Shown: in pieces, positions 24,300 through 35,077 of the stretch
Layout: each line of letters starts with the position of its first letter
Numbering within the stretch: the stretch's first letter is position 1
From: Atherix ibis
Taxonomy: Eukaryota; Arthropoda; Insecta; Diptera; Athericidae
Assembly (NCBI GenBank): GCA_958298945.1
Contig: OY282606.1
Location: forward strand, 28,865,740-28,929,739
DNA length: 64,000 nucleotides
Reading direction: 5' to 3'
Translations under genes and position numbers: made by a program
The notes under the pieces: generated by a model
What the model was told of the DNA's origin: nothing
The model's database searches: none
What the model saw: the letters and a program-made list of their open reading frames with translations, nothing else

Positions 24300-24895
24300 T
24301 TTTATAGCATATTTATGTGTTAAAGAAGGTTAAAAATGGGGGCTTTGACCAAGGGAACGGACTTGGTTCAGGAACTTCACAATGGAAGAAGTTCTAGTTA
24401 AAAATGAAATTCTGAGTTAAGCGGCATTCATTTAATATATGATAAATGCGGATGTGAACAGAAAACCACGTGAGTGCCATAAAGGACGAAGGTCTATTCT
24501 GACTTTTCGATATTGGGCCAATGCTTGAATCATGATCATGCGATATGACGCATTTTAATTTTTTCTTTTGGGACTACTCGGAAGATCGTGTTTACGCAGA
24601 CAATCTTTAAAGTTTTAGAGCACTTAAAAGTCAGAGGTTTAAAATTTTTTTAGAGCATATTTATGTGTTAAAGAAGGTTAAAAAAGAGGGCTTTGATAAG
24701 GAAAGGATTTGGTGCAGGAACTTTACAATGAAGAAACTTCTTTTTTTTAGAGCATATTTATATTTCAATGAGGTTTAAAAAAGGGGCAAAAGGATTTGGT
24801 CCAGGAACTTCACAATGGAAGAAATTTTTTTAGAGTATATTTATGTGTTAAGGGAGATTAAAAAAGAGGGCTTTGAAAGTGAAAAAGAACACCAC
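24300..24895 (+). repeat. Imperfect tandem repeat, four units
   Basis: AGAGCATATTTATGTGTTAA or a close variant begins near 24306, 24652, 24750 and 24831, each followed by a GGTTTAAAAA-like block and most by GGAACTTCACAATGGAAGAA. The first interval is enlarged by an intervening family A piece, so unit duplication and transposon sequence are interleaved. Confidence 0.75.
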
Positions 24896-25195
24896 GTGAG
24901 TGCCACGAAGGACGAGGTTGGGTACCAAAGGAATCGGTATGACCAATTTCGATTCTGACTTTTCGATGTTATGCGATATGACGCGTTTGAATATTTTCTT
25001 TTGGTTTTACTCGGAAGATCGTGTTAACGCAGACAATCCTTAAATTTTAGACCATTTAAAAACCAACCTAATGAAAAATTATCACAAAAAAATCGAGTAC
25101 TGCAAGAAGAAACCATAGAAAATTACTTCCAAAAAATTGAGTACCGGCAGAAGCCTCATGGCAGCCTAGATCTAAAAAATTTAATGGAATAAAAA
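24480..25195 (+). mobile_element. Family A-like transposase C-terminal remnants (+)
   Basis: Two related pieces encode the end of the transposase: a decayed CDLTPLDFF region followed by FFFWDYSEDRVYADNL (about 24555-24615), and again near 24975-25035, where a point change breaks the VYADN codon run. The second continues into ENYFQKIEYRQKPHGSL (about 25100-25165), the usual C-terminal segment. The duplicated block ACGTGAGTGCCA..AAGGACGA precedes both. It is orientated opposite to most family A copies. No N-terminal or first-Asp region is present, so it is non-functional. Confidence 0.65.
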
Positions 25196-25489
25196 CCTGA
25201 GTTTTTAGTGTTTTTTTCTTATTGTTTTTCTAAATTTTTAATCCGATTATACATGGCCTAAAAATTAGAAATTTTTCTCTTGGACAGTATAGCATGTAGC
25301 GCCCACAACTCATCGAACATCCATGTCATCAAAAATTGTTGCGCATTCCACCGAAAATAGTTTCATTTTCAAAAAAATACTGACCAATGATGTCTCTGTA
25401 GCGATGAGTATGATGGATTTTAAGATGACCAAATACGATATTTTTTGTTTGTTAATATAGCCGTCTAATTATCATGAATTCTACAATAG

Positions 25490-26480
25490 TATTTAAACAC
25501 GGATCATAGTCCTGTTCTCCTTACTCTTAATTCCAAGGTTATCTTTAAGACTCTTCATTCTAGGGTCAAAAAAAGGCAAAATAGATTGAAAAAATATTTA
25601 GAAACAAATTAGACCAACAGGTTGACATTAATGTCGTTTGCTGTTTTTAACACTCGTTTAAAACGAACCTTAAAAACAGCAAACGACATTAATGATGCTG
25701 TAAATGACCTCTTACAACACGATGCCAAATTTTGTCAATTAAAATACGGACGTTAATTAACGATAAAAGAAAAATAAGAATGCAGTGGCAACGCTTACGA
25801 ATGCCTAGCTACAAACAGAAACACTTTACCGACTACAACGTGAACTGAATATGGAAATTCGAAAGCAGTATAATGAATGGCATGAAATTTATACAAGATC
25901 GCTTAGTGACAATATTTGTTTATGTGAAGCCATTAGACAAAAGAACATCACACCCACTGAAACAAAATGACAGTAATTGGGCAAAAACATATAAAGAAAA
26001 AGTTGCAAGTATTTACTAAAAATTTTGTTGCTTAGAAAAATCGCTTACTAATAAAAATATTAAAGAACTAAAATGTTCCCAATCCCTAAGAGATTTCCCG
26101 AGTAGCTTTAGTTTTAATTGCATACATTTCCAATGGTATCCTGCGCACAACCTATTTTCCCTTAAAATTGTCTGTTAATAATATGATTCCTAAAACAAAT
26201 AAACCCGTTAGTGCTCCTTAATCCTATAGACCTATCAGCCTCCTACCAATCCTTGGTAATATTTTTGAAAAACTCCTATACCCATTCCTAGTTAATTAAA
26301 AAATTATTCCTGATCACCAATTTGGCTTCTGATCTGAACACTCCACTATCCAGCAATGCCATTGCATTTCTCAGGAGTATTTTTAGATATCTACCAAAAT
26401 TTCTGATTTCTTTTGAAGAATACCAAATGAAAAAATTAATATTGTTTTGCTTATATCAGCAACATTTCTTGCATTCATCA
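25490..26480 (+). pseudogene. Jockey-like non-LTR retrotransposon fragment (endonuclease end plus start of reverse transcriptase)
   Basis: At 25496 the + strand reads TDHSPVLLTL, matching the C-terminal SDH motif of the apurinic-type endonuclease. Further on, LKTANDINDAVNDLL belongs to the linker. At 26222 it reads SYRPISLLPILGNIFEKLL, then IIPDHQFGF, a TGA, and SEHSTIQQCH; these are the first conserved blocks of Jockey-clade reverse transcriptases. A TAA follows FLVN and the TGA replaces an expected Arg. Sequence downstream of QQCH decays, and the catalytic FADD region is missing, so the copy is truncated on both sides and dead. A 25-bp inverted duplication interrupts the linker (listed separately). 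Confidence 0.85.
25626..25694. repeat. Perfect 25-bp inverted repeat with 19-bp loop
   Basis: Arm 25626-25650 is the exact reverse complement of arm 25670-25694. The loop contains a further palindrome, CGTTTTAAACG in reverse reading. The right arm is the coding sequence of the retrotransposon linker (LKTANDIND), so the left arm is an inverted copy of it. Confidence 0.95.
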
Positions 26481-28739
26481 CTGACTTATCAGACTGTCCT
26501 TGTCTAAGTCAACAGGGAAATTTATACATAAGTTCTCTCTTGTATAATGTTTCAATACTCTATGCTTGTCATATAATTATTTTGCTGCGCTTTAATATTG
26601 CTTAATAAGTAAAAATCGTCTATTATTTCTGTTTTATATTTTGAATTTATTCCTTAGTGGTAGAAGGTATCCTGGGCTCCACTAGCAGGACAAGGGCTTT
26701 CTTCCTTCAACATACTACCTTATCATAAATTCATATCTCTTCCGACGTCATTTCCAAGTTGCAATTAATATAGAATCGTCGGAAATATATAATCTATTCT
26801 AGCCGAAGTCTCACAAGTTAGTATCGTTGGTCTTATTTCAGGAATAAGCTTCGTCCAAGAAAAGGAATTTTTCTGAATATCTATCATATTCATAATGGAT
26901 TAAAAAAAATTTACTATAATTTTCGAGCAAAATTGAAGATATTATAACAAATAGGAAACCTTCTACTGTAAAAATGCCAAAAAACTGAGTACTCTTTTGA
27001 AAAAAAAAGTTAATTTCTTACAGGAATAAAAAGTTGTCATTTAAAATATTTTCAATATTACTCTATGCCTACATGAGAATAAGAATATTTCAGTTCAGTT
27101 TGTAGGTTTTATCTATAAGAAAAGTAACATTTTTTAGATGAGACTCATAAATCCCATCAAACTCAATTCATAATCACAAAAAAAAGAGGAAATTACTTAA
27201 ATAAAGTTGTAAGGATAAAAATCATATTCAAAGTATATTAAAAAACAGTTGAAGTTATTCCCATGCTGGATTTTCTTTTCCGGTTGTTATTTTCTAATTC
27301 AAAAAACTGTATTAAATTGAAATTTTCATTAGGAAAGGGAAATATTCCAACGTGAAAATGTGCGGAGGATAGAATGACTCAATTACACGCACTTCAACAT
27401 TCCACAACGATATTTTTTACATAATTAAGACATTCCCCGAGAATGATGCTGCTTTACCGTAATTCAACACATTCAAAATGAATTCCATTTCCAGAATAAC
27501 CAATTATGCAGTTTTTGCACTAATTAGTTAATTAATACCTTCCGTGTTCTCGACATGAGAGGACATTGCCTTTAGTATTGCCCGTACGAGTATGAGGGGT
27601 GGTTATCTCTTGATTTTGACTCATAAAATAAACAAATTACTTACTTTAGCTGCTTGAAAGTTTTGTTTGACAAAATAACACTCGAATCTGAAATGAAAAT
27701 TCAACAGAAATTGCCGTTATTTTTTTTTAAAGGAACAAATATTCAAAATCTTTTAATCCAGGACATTTTTATATGAACTTTGCGTTAATTCAATTTCGTA
27801 CAAAATCTTATCATAAAATTGTGAATTTTCCATATACTCGTACATATTTATTCTACTTGGACTGTAAGTTCAAAGACTTTTTTCTTTTCTTAAGAAAAGA
27901 AAGGAAAAACACTTTTAAGGGAATATCAAATATAATTAAAATGAAATAAGGAAGCTTTGCCAACTTAATGGTATAAATTCTCTTGGTATTTGAGAATTTT
28001 GCTTTTCGGCTTTAGAGTTGCCATCTTAAAAGCTAAGGATTACACTTTAGCTAAGTCATTACTGTGGAATTTAAATAAATCCCGGACTTGTCTGAAGCGA
28101 TGTTCCTTCCATATTCGGAGTTGTAGAAATTACTTTATCTACAAAAAAAAGCATATTAATTTTTTGTCTTTCGGTGGTTTCGTTTTCTGTTTCGAACAGT
28201 CAAAGCCGCCTACTCCTTGCAGATGAAAGTATTCCAAAACTGAACTTTTTAATTGAATTTTTTTTTATGAATATCAAATCTGTAATATCATTTTAACTGT
28301 TTTCATTTATCATATAATCATGGTATTGAATATTATGATAATACGAATTGGAATTTTGTTGTTGTTTTTTTTTCTTTCTTCTTTCTAAACAGCAGACCTT
28401 CATAATGCAATTAGATTTTGAAGTAATAAATTTTAATCAAATTTTTGTGGCCTTCCAATTATGATTAGAACCGTTGGGGGAGCGCACTAACATTAATTGA
28501 CAAATGGTGACCTTCTTAGATCTAAAAAGTCAACGTTTCTATATAGTAAAAAGGGGGAGGAAATTATTGAAAATGAAGCTTTAACGATTATTAAATTTGT
28601 AGTTAAATCAAATGCTCAGATTTATAAAAAAAAATGTTACAAGCAGTTCTGAGGTCGAATCCAGCTATTTTGAATTAGTGCTCAGAGTGTCCTTTAATCA
28701 TTGCCAAATTGGAATTTCAACACAAAACTATTGTAGAGG
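26481..28739. other. AT-rich non-coding DNA
   Basis: I see no gene. A perfect 22-bp palindrome of TTTCTTTTCTTAAG type lies at 27881-27902. The rest is featureless to me. Confidence 0.45.
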
Positions 28740-29360
28740 GTTATCCGCATTGTGCTTTGGAAAACAAAGTTACAATATAAAAAACACACTTAGTTTGGGA
28801 TATTGTCATTATGCATGGAATATAACAGCATATAAATGTCCACCACGTGACTTCTTGCAGGACTCGAATTTTTAATGATTTTTTTTGCACATTTCGGTTG
28901 GTTTTTCAATGCTCTCAAGTTTGAGGACTACCTGCGTAAACACAATTTTTCGCGTAGCCTCACAAAAAATAGGTCCAAAGGAATCAAATCGCAAGATTTT
29001 TGAGTCTAATTGACATCGTCAAATTTCTAATTTTCGTGTCCTGGGAACTTTGCGCAAAAATAAATCCAAAATTTGTTTTGTTGTATGACTTATGACGCCG
29101 TTTTTTTGAAACCAGATATGATCCAGAATAAAATCTTTAAGTTCAGGCCTAAACAAGTCACTCTCACACTAGATAGTCAATTTTAGAGCATACAATGGCT
29201 TCTGCACAGTTACCTGTGAATTTTCAGAGCCCCATGTGAGAATAATCGCTTGATAAAATTTTGTTCGAAAATATAGCTACTGTGGAATCGCCACTTTTCT
29301 AGGAAGTTGAAGAAATCCTTAATTTAAAAAAAACTAATCAATTTAAAACCTTTGATGATA

Positions 29361-30267
29361 CGAGGTCTGTTCAAAAAGTATCGCGAATTTTGAAAATTCT
29401 GCGGGTTACGTATATTTGATTTTCGATTTTTTGTGGGGTTATGTCGGTACTCCTGTCTCTTACTTATGCCGACAAGTTCGAGCATTTTGAATGTTCAGTT
29501 AATTTTTGAAAGCTGCTAGCTTGCACGTGTTTTGGCTCGTCTTCGATTTTTGCTCAATTTCGACCAAAAACAGCATCGCATTAACATTACTAAGGAGCTG
29601 TTGGACTCTGTCCGCGACGACTCAAATTTGCTGCAGAGGGTCATAATTGATGACGAATCATGGGTTTATGTTTATGACGTGGAAACCAAAGCTCAATCAT
29701 CCCAATGGAAGCTGTCGCTCGAGCCAAGACCGAAAAAAGGGCCAAGTTCGGTCGCATGTGAAGGTTTTGCTTACAGTTTTCTTCGATTGCAGGTGCGTGG
29801 TGCATCATGAGTTCTTGCCACAGGGTAGAACGGTCAATAAGGAATATTACCTGCAAGTTATGCGCAAGTTGCGCGAAGCAATCCGCCAGAAATGCCCGGA
29901 TTTGTGGAAGAACAAAAATTGGCTTTTGCCATTTTTGGCCAAAAACAACACACTAGTAATGCCGCAGCCACCGTATACCCCAGATCTGGCCCCCTGTGAG
30001 TTTTTCTTGTTCCCGAAACTGAAGAGCCCCATGAAAAGACGACGTTACGCTATGATTGAGGAGATAAAGACGGAATCGAAGGCGAAGCTGAACAAGATCA
30101 CCAAAAATGATTTTTTGAAGTGCTTCGAGGATTGAAAATCCAATCGTTGGCACAAGTGTATAATATCTGGTGGGGATTACTTTGAAGGGGACAAAATAGA
30201 TATTCATGAATAAATAAATAATTTTTGAAAAAACACAAAATTCGCGATACTTTTTGAACAGACCTCG
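29361..30267 (+). mobile_element. Mariner element (DD34D), internally deleted, with TA target duplication
   Basis: The terminal inverted repeats are CGAGGTCTGTTCAAAAAGTA at the left and its inverse at the right, each flanked by TA (29359-29360 and 30268-30269). The uninterrupted target survives in a related family A copy around 57610-57625, TTTGATGATATATGTTTC, confirming a precise insertion with TA duplication. The length of 907 bp is well short of the usual roughly 1.3 kb, because the N-terminal transposase region is missing. The deletion junction is the same as in the copy at 7507. Confidence 0.95.
29515..30135 (+). pseudogene. Mariner transposase catalytic domain, broken
   Basis: The catalytic domain of a DD34D mariner transposase is readable from RLRFLLNFDQKQHRINI, through DDESWVYVYDVETKAQSSQW (first Asp), FLPQGRTVNKEYYLQV and KNKNWLL, to MPQPPYTPDLAPCEFFLFPK and a C-terminal NDFLKCFED. 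A 2-bp deletion near 29738 shifts the frame relative to the 7660 copy. An internal deletion removes the HHDNAPAH block, and with it the second catalytic Asp. The third catalytic Asp is changed to Glu (PCEFF). There is no N-terminal DNA-binding domain. The enzyme is dead on several counts, yet the 3' end and both terminal repeats are intact, so it could have moved only with transposase supplied elsewhere. Confidence 0.9.
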
Positions 30268-30320
30268 TATATGTTTCAGACAGCTGCCAATCGACATGCC
30301 TTTTTTACTTCCCGAACAAT

Positions 30321-32304
30321 GTTTTAAGTACTATTACCAAGAGACAAAAAATTTTTTAGTAAATCTGAATAAAAGTGTAAAAAAACAACAACAAAAAAAG
30401 GCACTTACAAAATTTTATAACATATTTAATATGAAAAAAAGTTAAGATAAAAACAATATTCAAAATTCCTTAAAGAAGCCATAGGCAAATGTTTTATAAA
30501 AATAAAATTTTCCACAATTATTCGTTTAATTTAATTCGATGGTTTTGGAAAATTTTATCAAAAATGAAAAATTTTATATATTTCTTAACCAAATATAAAA
30601 CCTTTTTTACTAAATTAATGTTAACTATTTTTGGCTCAAAAAAATAATTCGTTACAATTAAAAATAAAATTTTCTGGCATCAAGGGGCTTTTATTCTGCT
30701 CTTAATCCAAAGTCAGATAGAGAGAAGGAAGCAAAGAGACGAAAAGGGCAAAAGGAAAAATTATTATTTTTTTAAGACATCTACTGATATGCATCACACA
30801 AGGGTAGACTCAAATATCTAAGAACCTTTAATCATTTGTAAACAGAACGTTGATTTTCCCTTTGAAGGATAAGGCATATCCTTGAAGAAAAAACAAACAT
30901 AAACAAAATACCACAAAATTAGAAGAAAAAAAACGAAATTTACAAAAACGTAAAACAAGCAAAAATAATAATAATTATAATAAAAATGGAAGGAGAATTG
31001 GGAGGGCAAAAAGAGTATAAATTAGCTTCGGTCAATGAAATTTGCTGTTGGCATTAGGATCTGTTGCAGTTCATAACGATCTAAAGGAGGTTTTTTGTTG
31101 TTGTTGTTTGCAATTATATGAGCACCTGATACAAATACAATAGCAAATGGGCTTCGGTTAACAGAAGACCACATTCACATTTATAAGTCTTGTGAGGTTA
31201 AGTGTTTTTGTTCATCTACTGGTTGGTAAACAAGGTAGGCATAGTCGTAGATAAGATAAACCGATGGGCAATTGGCTGACATGTGTATAGTATATGGTGT
31301 ATGGTGTATGGTGTATGGATGGATCCTGAAATGAGTTTCCGGTCATTATGTCAAACATTGGATTCTTCGTCAACGACAATCAGTAATTGTCGAGCTTTAG
31401 ACCCACAGTGGTAGGGTATGTAGAGGAAAAATCGAAAACGCAAAAATGTCACGCAAACATAGCCAACACAATCTATTTGCTATTTTTTGTAGTTTAAGTA
31501 CGAGCATAAAAAGTTGGCCTATGCAAACGTTGAGGTGGGGTACAGAACCTTCGAACTAATCAGCCCTCTTTGGAATAGGGAACCAGTCTGCTGGCAGTCT
31601 CTGCATACTTCTTCAGTACACAATGATTTTGTATTCGTATACTTTGGATCTATTATTTTGTGGCTTCTTGTCCAATATATCTCTAAAGGTAGTTGTCAGT
31701 CATACAGAAATAGGCATGGAGATGCTCGCAACCTATTCGTAATGGACGACTACTTGTCACAACATCATCGGACAGGAATGAGAGGGCATTTTTCACATAT
31801 AGTACTTCGGTTTCCCTTCACTTTTTTTGTGTGTTTTTTTTTTTATTATTGAAGACAATTTGTTTTATGTTTTTTAATTTTTGTTCCTTTGACCATTTTA
31901 TGTGGAATCTTTAATTACCAACAATTCTCCCTTTTCCCAAATAGAGTCATGTGTGTGTAAATATGAACACTCGTATTTGTTGTCTGGGGTTAATTTTCAT
32001 TTCAGAACTGTTCACATGGACTCTGTCTAATATTCGTTTTTTTTTTTTTAGTCACTATATTATGTTATGACTTTTAGTCAATATAAGTATTTCGTTGATA
32101 TATTGGAGAGTCCCTATTGTGTTTGCTTTTTTTGTTAAGAGTTTTGATCTTCATTAATCAGGAAAATTCTAAAACTCTTGTTTATCTCAACAAAAAAAGT
32201 GTCCTTTTTAATTATTTTAATTGCAAAAGATAATAGCTTCTGAAAAAACCATTACTAAAGGAAAAATCCTTTAAATATTATAGATAATAATAGGAAATTA
32301 ATTT
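30321..32304. other. Mostly AT-rich DNA; less AT-rich, apparently single-copy part at 31020-31860
   Basis: 30322-30370 continues the similarity to 57680-57728 beyond the family A end. 31285-31320 is a short (TGTATGG)n microsatellite. 31020-31860 has more balanced base composition and an open + strand frame of about 112 codons with no recognisable family. I cannot call a gene. Confidence 0.35.
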
Positions 32305-32604
32305 TGTGTGTCGGAAAATACAGTCCTGTCATTTGACAGCTGTCAAACATATATATCACTCAAGGGAGCACTTATTTAATATAAGATTTACCATTAAATT
32401 TTTGATTTGTTTAACTAATCACGCGTTTAAATTGGTGATTTTGCCTCGCTTTAAGAAGAGACAATGCTCGTTATCATTGAGACTTATTTCTTTCTCGATA
32501 GATATTCAACAAGCAAAATTGCCATACATGGAGGTGTAAAAATAACACAAGTGATTGTGTAAAAGTTATTGTGTCTGCGAAACGTGATTGTCGGATATTA
32601 AAGC

Positions 32605-32897
32605 TTAAATCCGCTGTTTTTTAATCACATGAGTAACACCCAAATGCTCCGCGAGCATTTTTTGCGATTTGGTATCGTCTTCGTCCAAAAGAGCCTGCAA
32701 TTGATGGTCCTCAATCTTCCTAGGCAGATTTTCACGCTTCTTGTCCCACAAGTCCAAATTGCCATCTTTGAACCGACGAAACTAATCTTGGCACGTTGTT
32801 TCCGATAAAAGCCTCCATAGGCAGCCGATTTCTTCAAATTGAAGCAGAAAAGCAAGGCTTCCCGCATATGCTCTCTTTCTGGCACAAAACTAGACAT
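32605..32897 (-). pseudogene. N-terminal helix-turn-helix part of a mauritiana-type mariner transposase
   Basis: From the ATG at 32897 (minus) the product begins MSSFVPEREHMREALLFCFN and continues LKKSAA, a clear match to the N-terminal DNA-binding domain of mauritiana-subfamily mariner transposases (the Mos1 group also starts MSSFVP). After a frameshift following AA, another frame gives ETTCQD, a stop, FRRFKDGNLDLWDKKRENLP, and then LQALLDEDDTKSQKMLAEHL and GVTHV, the second helix-turn-helix region. Coding then runs straight into the terminal repeat and stops at the TA duplication. The whole catalytic domain is gone. If the frameshift were absent in sister copies, such a product could bind the ends without cutting; this copy cannot. 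Confidence 0.9.
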
Positions 32898-33050
32898 GAT
32901 TACCAAAGGAAAAATGTATTTTGTTGTAAGAAATTGTTGACAATGTGCACTAATTAATGTTGACAGATGTCAAACTCATAAAAAAAACGGTGACGTGCCC
33001 ATGATAGCTTAATACGCTCACTCACGCCATTTATGACTAAACAGCGGATT
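32608..33050 (-). mobile_element. Mauritiana-type mariner deletion derivative, 443 bp
   Basis: The terminal repeats are inverse copies of AATCCGCTGTTT, each flanked by TA (32606-32607 and 33051-33052). The interior encodes only the N-terminal part of a transposase on the minus strand; catalytic motifs are absent. Size and structure make it a MITE-like non-autonomous element. It sits inside a family A element, so it is the younger insertion. Confidence 0.9.
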
Positions 33051-33395
33051 TAAACATATACCCTGGTATTATGGTCTGAACTTAAAAATTATAATCTTTA
33101 CAATTTGTGGTTTCAACAAAACTGCACCACATGAGGCACAATATTATAAATTTTAGCTTTATTACATAAAAATGTCTATTGGTCCTCTAAAATCGTGCGA
33201 TTTAAATCCCTTTGGATTTTCGGCTACGTAAATGATCAGGTTAACGCAGATAATCTTAAAACTGTAGAGTCCGAAATTTGCAAAAATTCTACCAAAAGCT
33301 ATCTGAAAAGGATCGAGTTCTGAAAGAAGTCTTGTGGCAGCCATGTGAATTGATGTTAAACTCCATAAAAGATCCAGGCAATATTTGGCATATAA

Positions 33396-34189
33396 AAATT
33401 TTATTATATTAAATTTAATTTATATATTGGGAAAGCACATATTGAAAAAAAAACTTTTATCTATTATCGCATTATGCACTCATTTCTTGGCAGTATCTAC
33501 TTTTGACTTCATTTTTTTCACCCCTAATCTAAAAAGAGTGTTACAAAAATCAACCGTGAAAAGCACAGATTTTTATAAATATTATGTATCCAAACAGTTT
33601 GGAACTTCACACTGTCATAATTATTCAATTCCATTAAATCTTAAAATACTTAAGTTAAAAATTAGAATTTTTTTTGATCTTTTCATTAAAAATTCATGAT
33701 TTTCTATATTGTCGGTGCTTTTATTGCCTTAGCTTTTTATTAATAAAATACTTACGAGAACATATATGAAAACATATAATAGAAACTGCCTTTTTATGGT
33801 TATGATGAAGATCAAAATTAATGGAATGCTACAATTTTTATGCCATGTCAATCGATGTAACCGTACTTTGATAAAAATAAAACTGTTTAAAGTCATCATG
33901 ATTTATTGTATGCAGACGAGAAATGCCTTTAACACTTATCATAAATAACTATTTCTCTTGGGCAAAGAGTTTGTATGATCATAAATCGAAAAATTCAATT
34001 ATCTTCCAATGCAATTGAACACATAGTTTTAGATATTCCATAACTTTTTTCTAGTTATGTATTCCTTAATACGAACAACGCAGATAAAACAAATTTATTT
34101 CCCACAACATTTGCTTTAAAAAAAGTCCTATTTGAAAAATTATTGATTCCACAAAAGAGTTCAATGCATTTGCCTACTTACGGGAGTAA
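33396..34189. other. AT-rich non-coding DNA
   Basis: No features recognised. Confidence 0.5.
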
Positions 34190-34415
34190 AATAATGTTAA
34201 ATACTAATGGCATCGACTGACTGAAAAGGCGCTGTCAAAATTTTTAAAACCTTCACAATCTTATGGGTACGCATACAATAGTGAACAGCGCCCAAAACGA
34301 ATTACTGTTCACTGGTCGATTTAAGTCCATCTTCCAATTTTAAGTGCTGTTCATAGTAAAATATTTTTTTACATTTATAATGTTTCTTTTATATGCTAGC
34401 ATTTATAAAAATGAG
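34190..34415. repeat. Dispersed repeat shared with 56600-56815
   Basis: Blocks such as GAATTACTGTTCACT and CATAGTAAAATATTTTTT are shared in the same order with 56600-56815. In both places the repeat lies 150 or fewer bases upstream of a minus-strand family A left end. No coding content. Confidence 0.8.
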
Positions 34416-34564
34416 TTAAAAGGCATCAGAGTCATTTATTTTTATTTGTTCATATTAATTGCGCTCAATTTTTCCAATCGACAAAATTCTTCAGCCTAAG
34501 TCAATTTTTGACTGGTAGTTTGGTTCTTGTCTATGCTTCAGGGGATTCGAGAAGACCATTTCTT

Positions 34565-34885
34565 ATCTGATTGGTTTTTCGGAAAGTAAAGTTTAATAAA
34601 ATATACTTAAAATTAAGATTTTAATGATCTTCAAGGGGATTCGCATTATGCATGAAATATAATATCAAAAGGATCGAGTCGTGCAAGAAGTGCCGTGAAT
34701 TCAATCCTTTTGAGTTAATTTTTCGTACATTTCGGACTGTGATTCGGTTATTACTTGACGAATGGTTGTTCTTAAAATTCATTTAAGTTTGAAGATTCTA
34801 AGTAAAGAACTACCCAACATGTGCTTCGGAAAGTAAAAGTTCAAGAAAAAAACATTGAAAATTCAAATTTTAATAATATTATTAT
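34565..34885 (-). mobile_element. Two family A left ends in tandem
   Basis: TTTTCGGAAAGTAAAGTTTA at 34577 and GCTTCGGAAAGTAAAAGTT at 34823 are two copies of the family A left terminal repeat, about 245 bp apart. The first is followed by family sequence (CGCATTATGCATGAAATATA, then GATCGAGTCGTGCAAGAAG). No catalytic region is present, so these are terminal fragments. Confidence 0.7.
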
Positions 34886-35077
34886 TTTATTATATTTTTT
34901 GAGCCTTGTGATATAAACATAGTATTCAACGTAGTATCGATACCAGATGTGTGTCTGTAGAAAAGACTAGTACACGATGGACATTCCTGGTATTGACGAG
35001 ACGAATTTTTTCGTGGTTTCCCTATACACCAACCTAATATCTCAATTTCTCTATACACCAACTTAGTATTTTACTGA
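34886..35077. other. Unassigned DNA with a short direct duplication
   Basis: CTATACACCAAC occurs twice about 28 bp apart (near 35021 and 35050). Nothing else recognised. Confidence 0.4.

Larger units (their letters stand above)
28740..30320 (-). mobile_element. Family A DD41D-type element split by a mariner insertion
   Basis: The left terminal repeat at 28740-28771 (TTATCCGCATTGTGCTTTGG) matches the family A end. Inside, the minus strand shows FILDHIWFQKNG, the second catalytic motif with Asn instead of Asp, in the family order. The element is interrupted at 29361-30267 by a mariner, and resumes at 30268 with the subterminal ACAGCTGCCAATCGACATGCC block and a TTCCCGAAC end. The arrangement is nearly collinear with 56905-57670. 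The transposase is decayed by stops and frameshifts. Confidence 0.85.
32305..33395 (+). mobile_element. Family A DD41D-type element (+), split by a mauritiana mariner
   Basis: The left end has TCGGAAAATACAG followed by the subterminal palindrome TTTGACAGCTGTCAAA (32332-32347). Element sequence (GTGTCTGCGAAACGTGATTG, family A) runs up to 32607, is interrupted by the mariner, and resumes at 33053. It then shows NLYNLWFQQNCTT (about 33090-33130), the second catalytic motif with Asn for Asp, then a decayed third-Asp region (IPLDFRLRK, about 33205-33230), and ends near 33395. Stops and shifts abound. Confidence 0.75.

Noticed and set aside
31514..31852. 112-codon frame as a gene
   Set aside because: No ATG at its start, no recognisable domain, and it ends in a poly-T tract; kept only as part of a less AT-rich single-copy segment.
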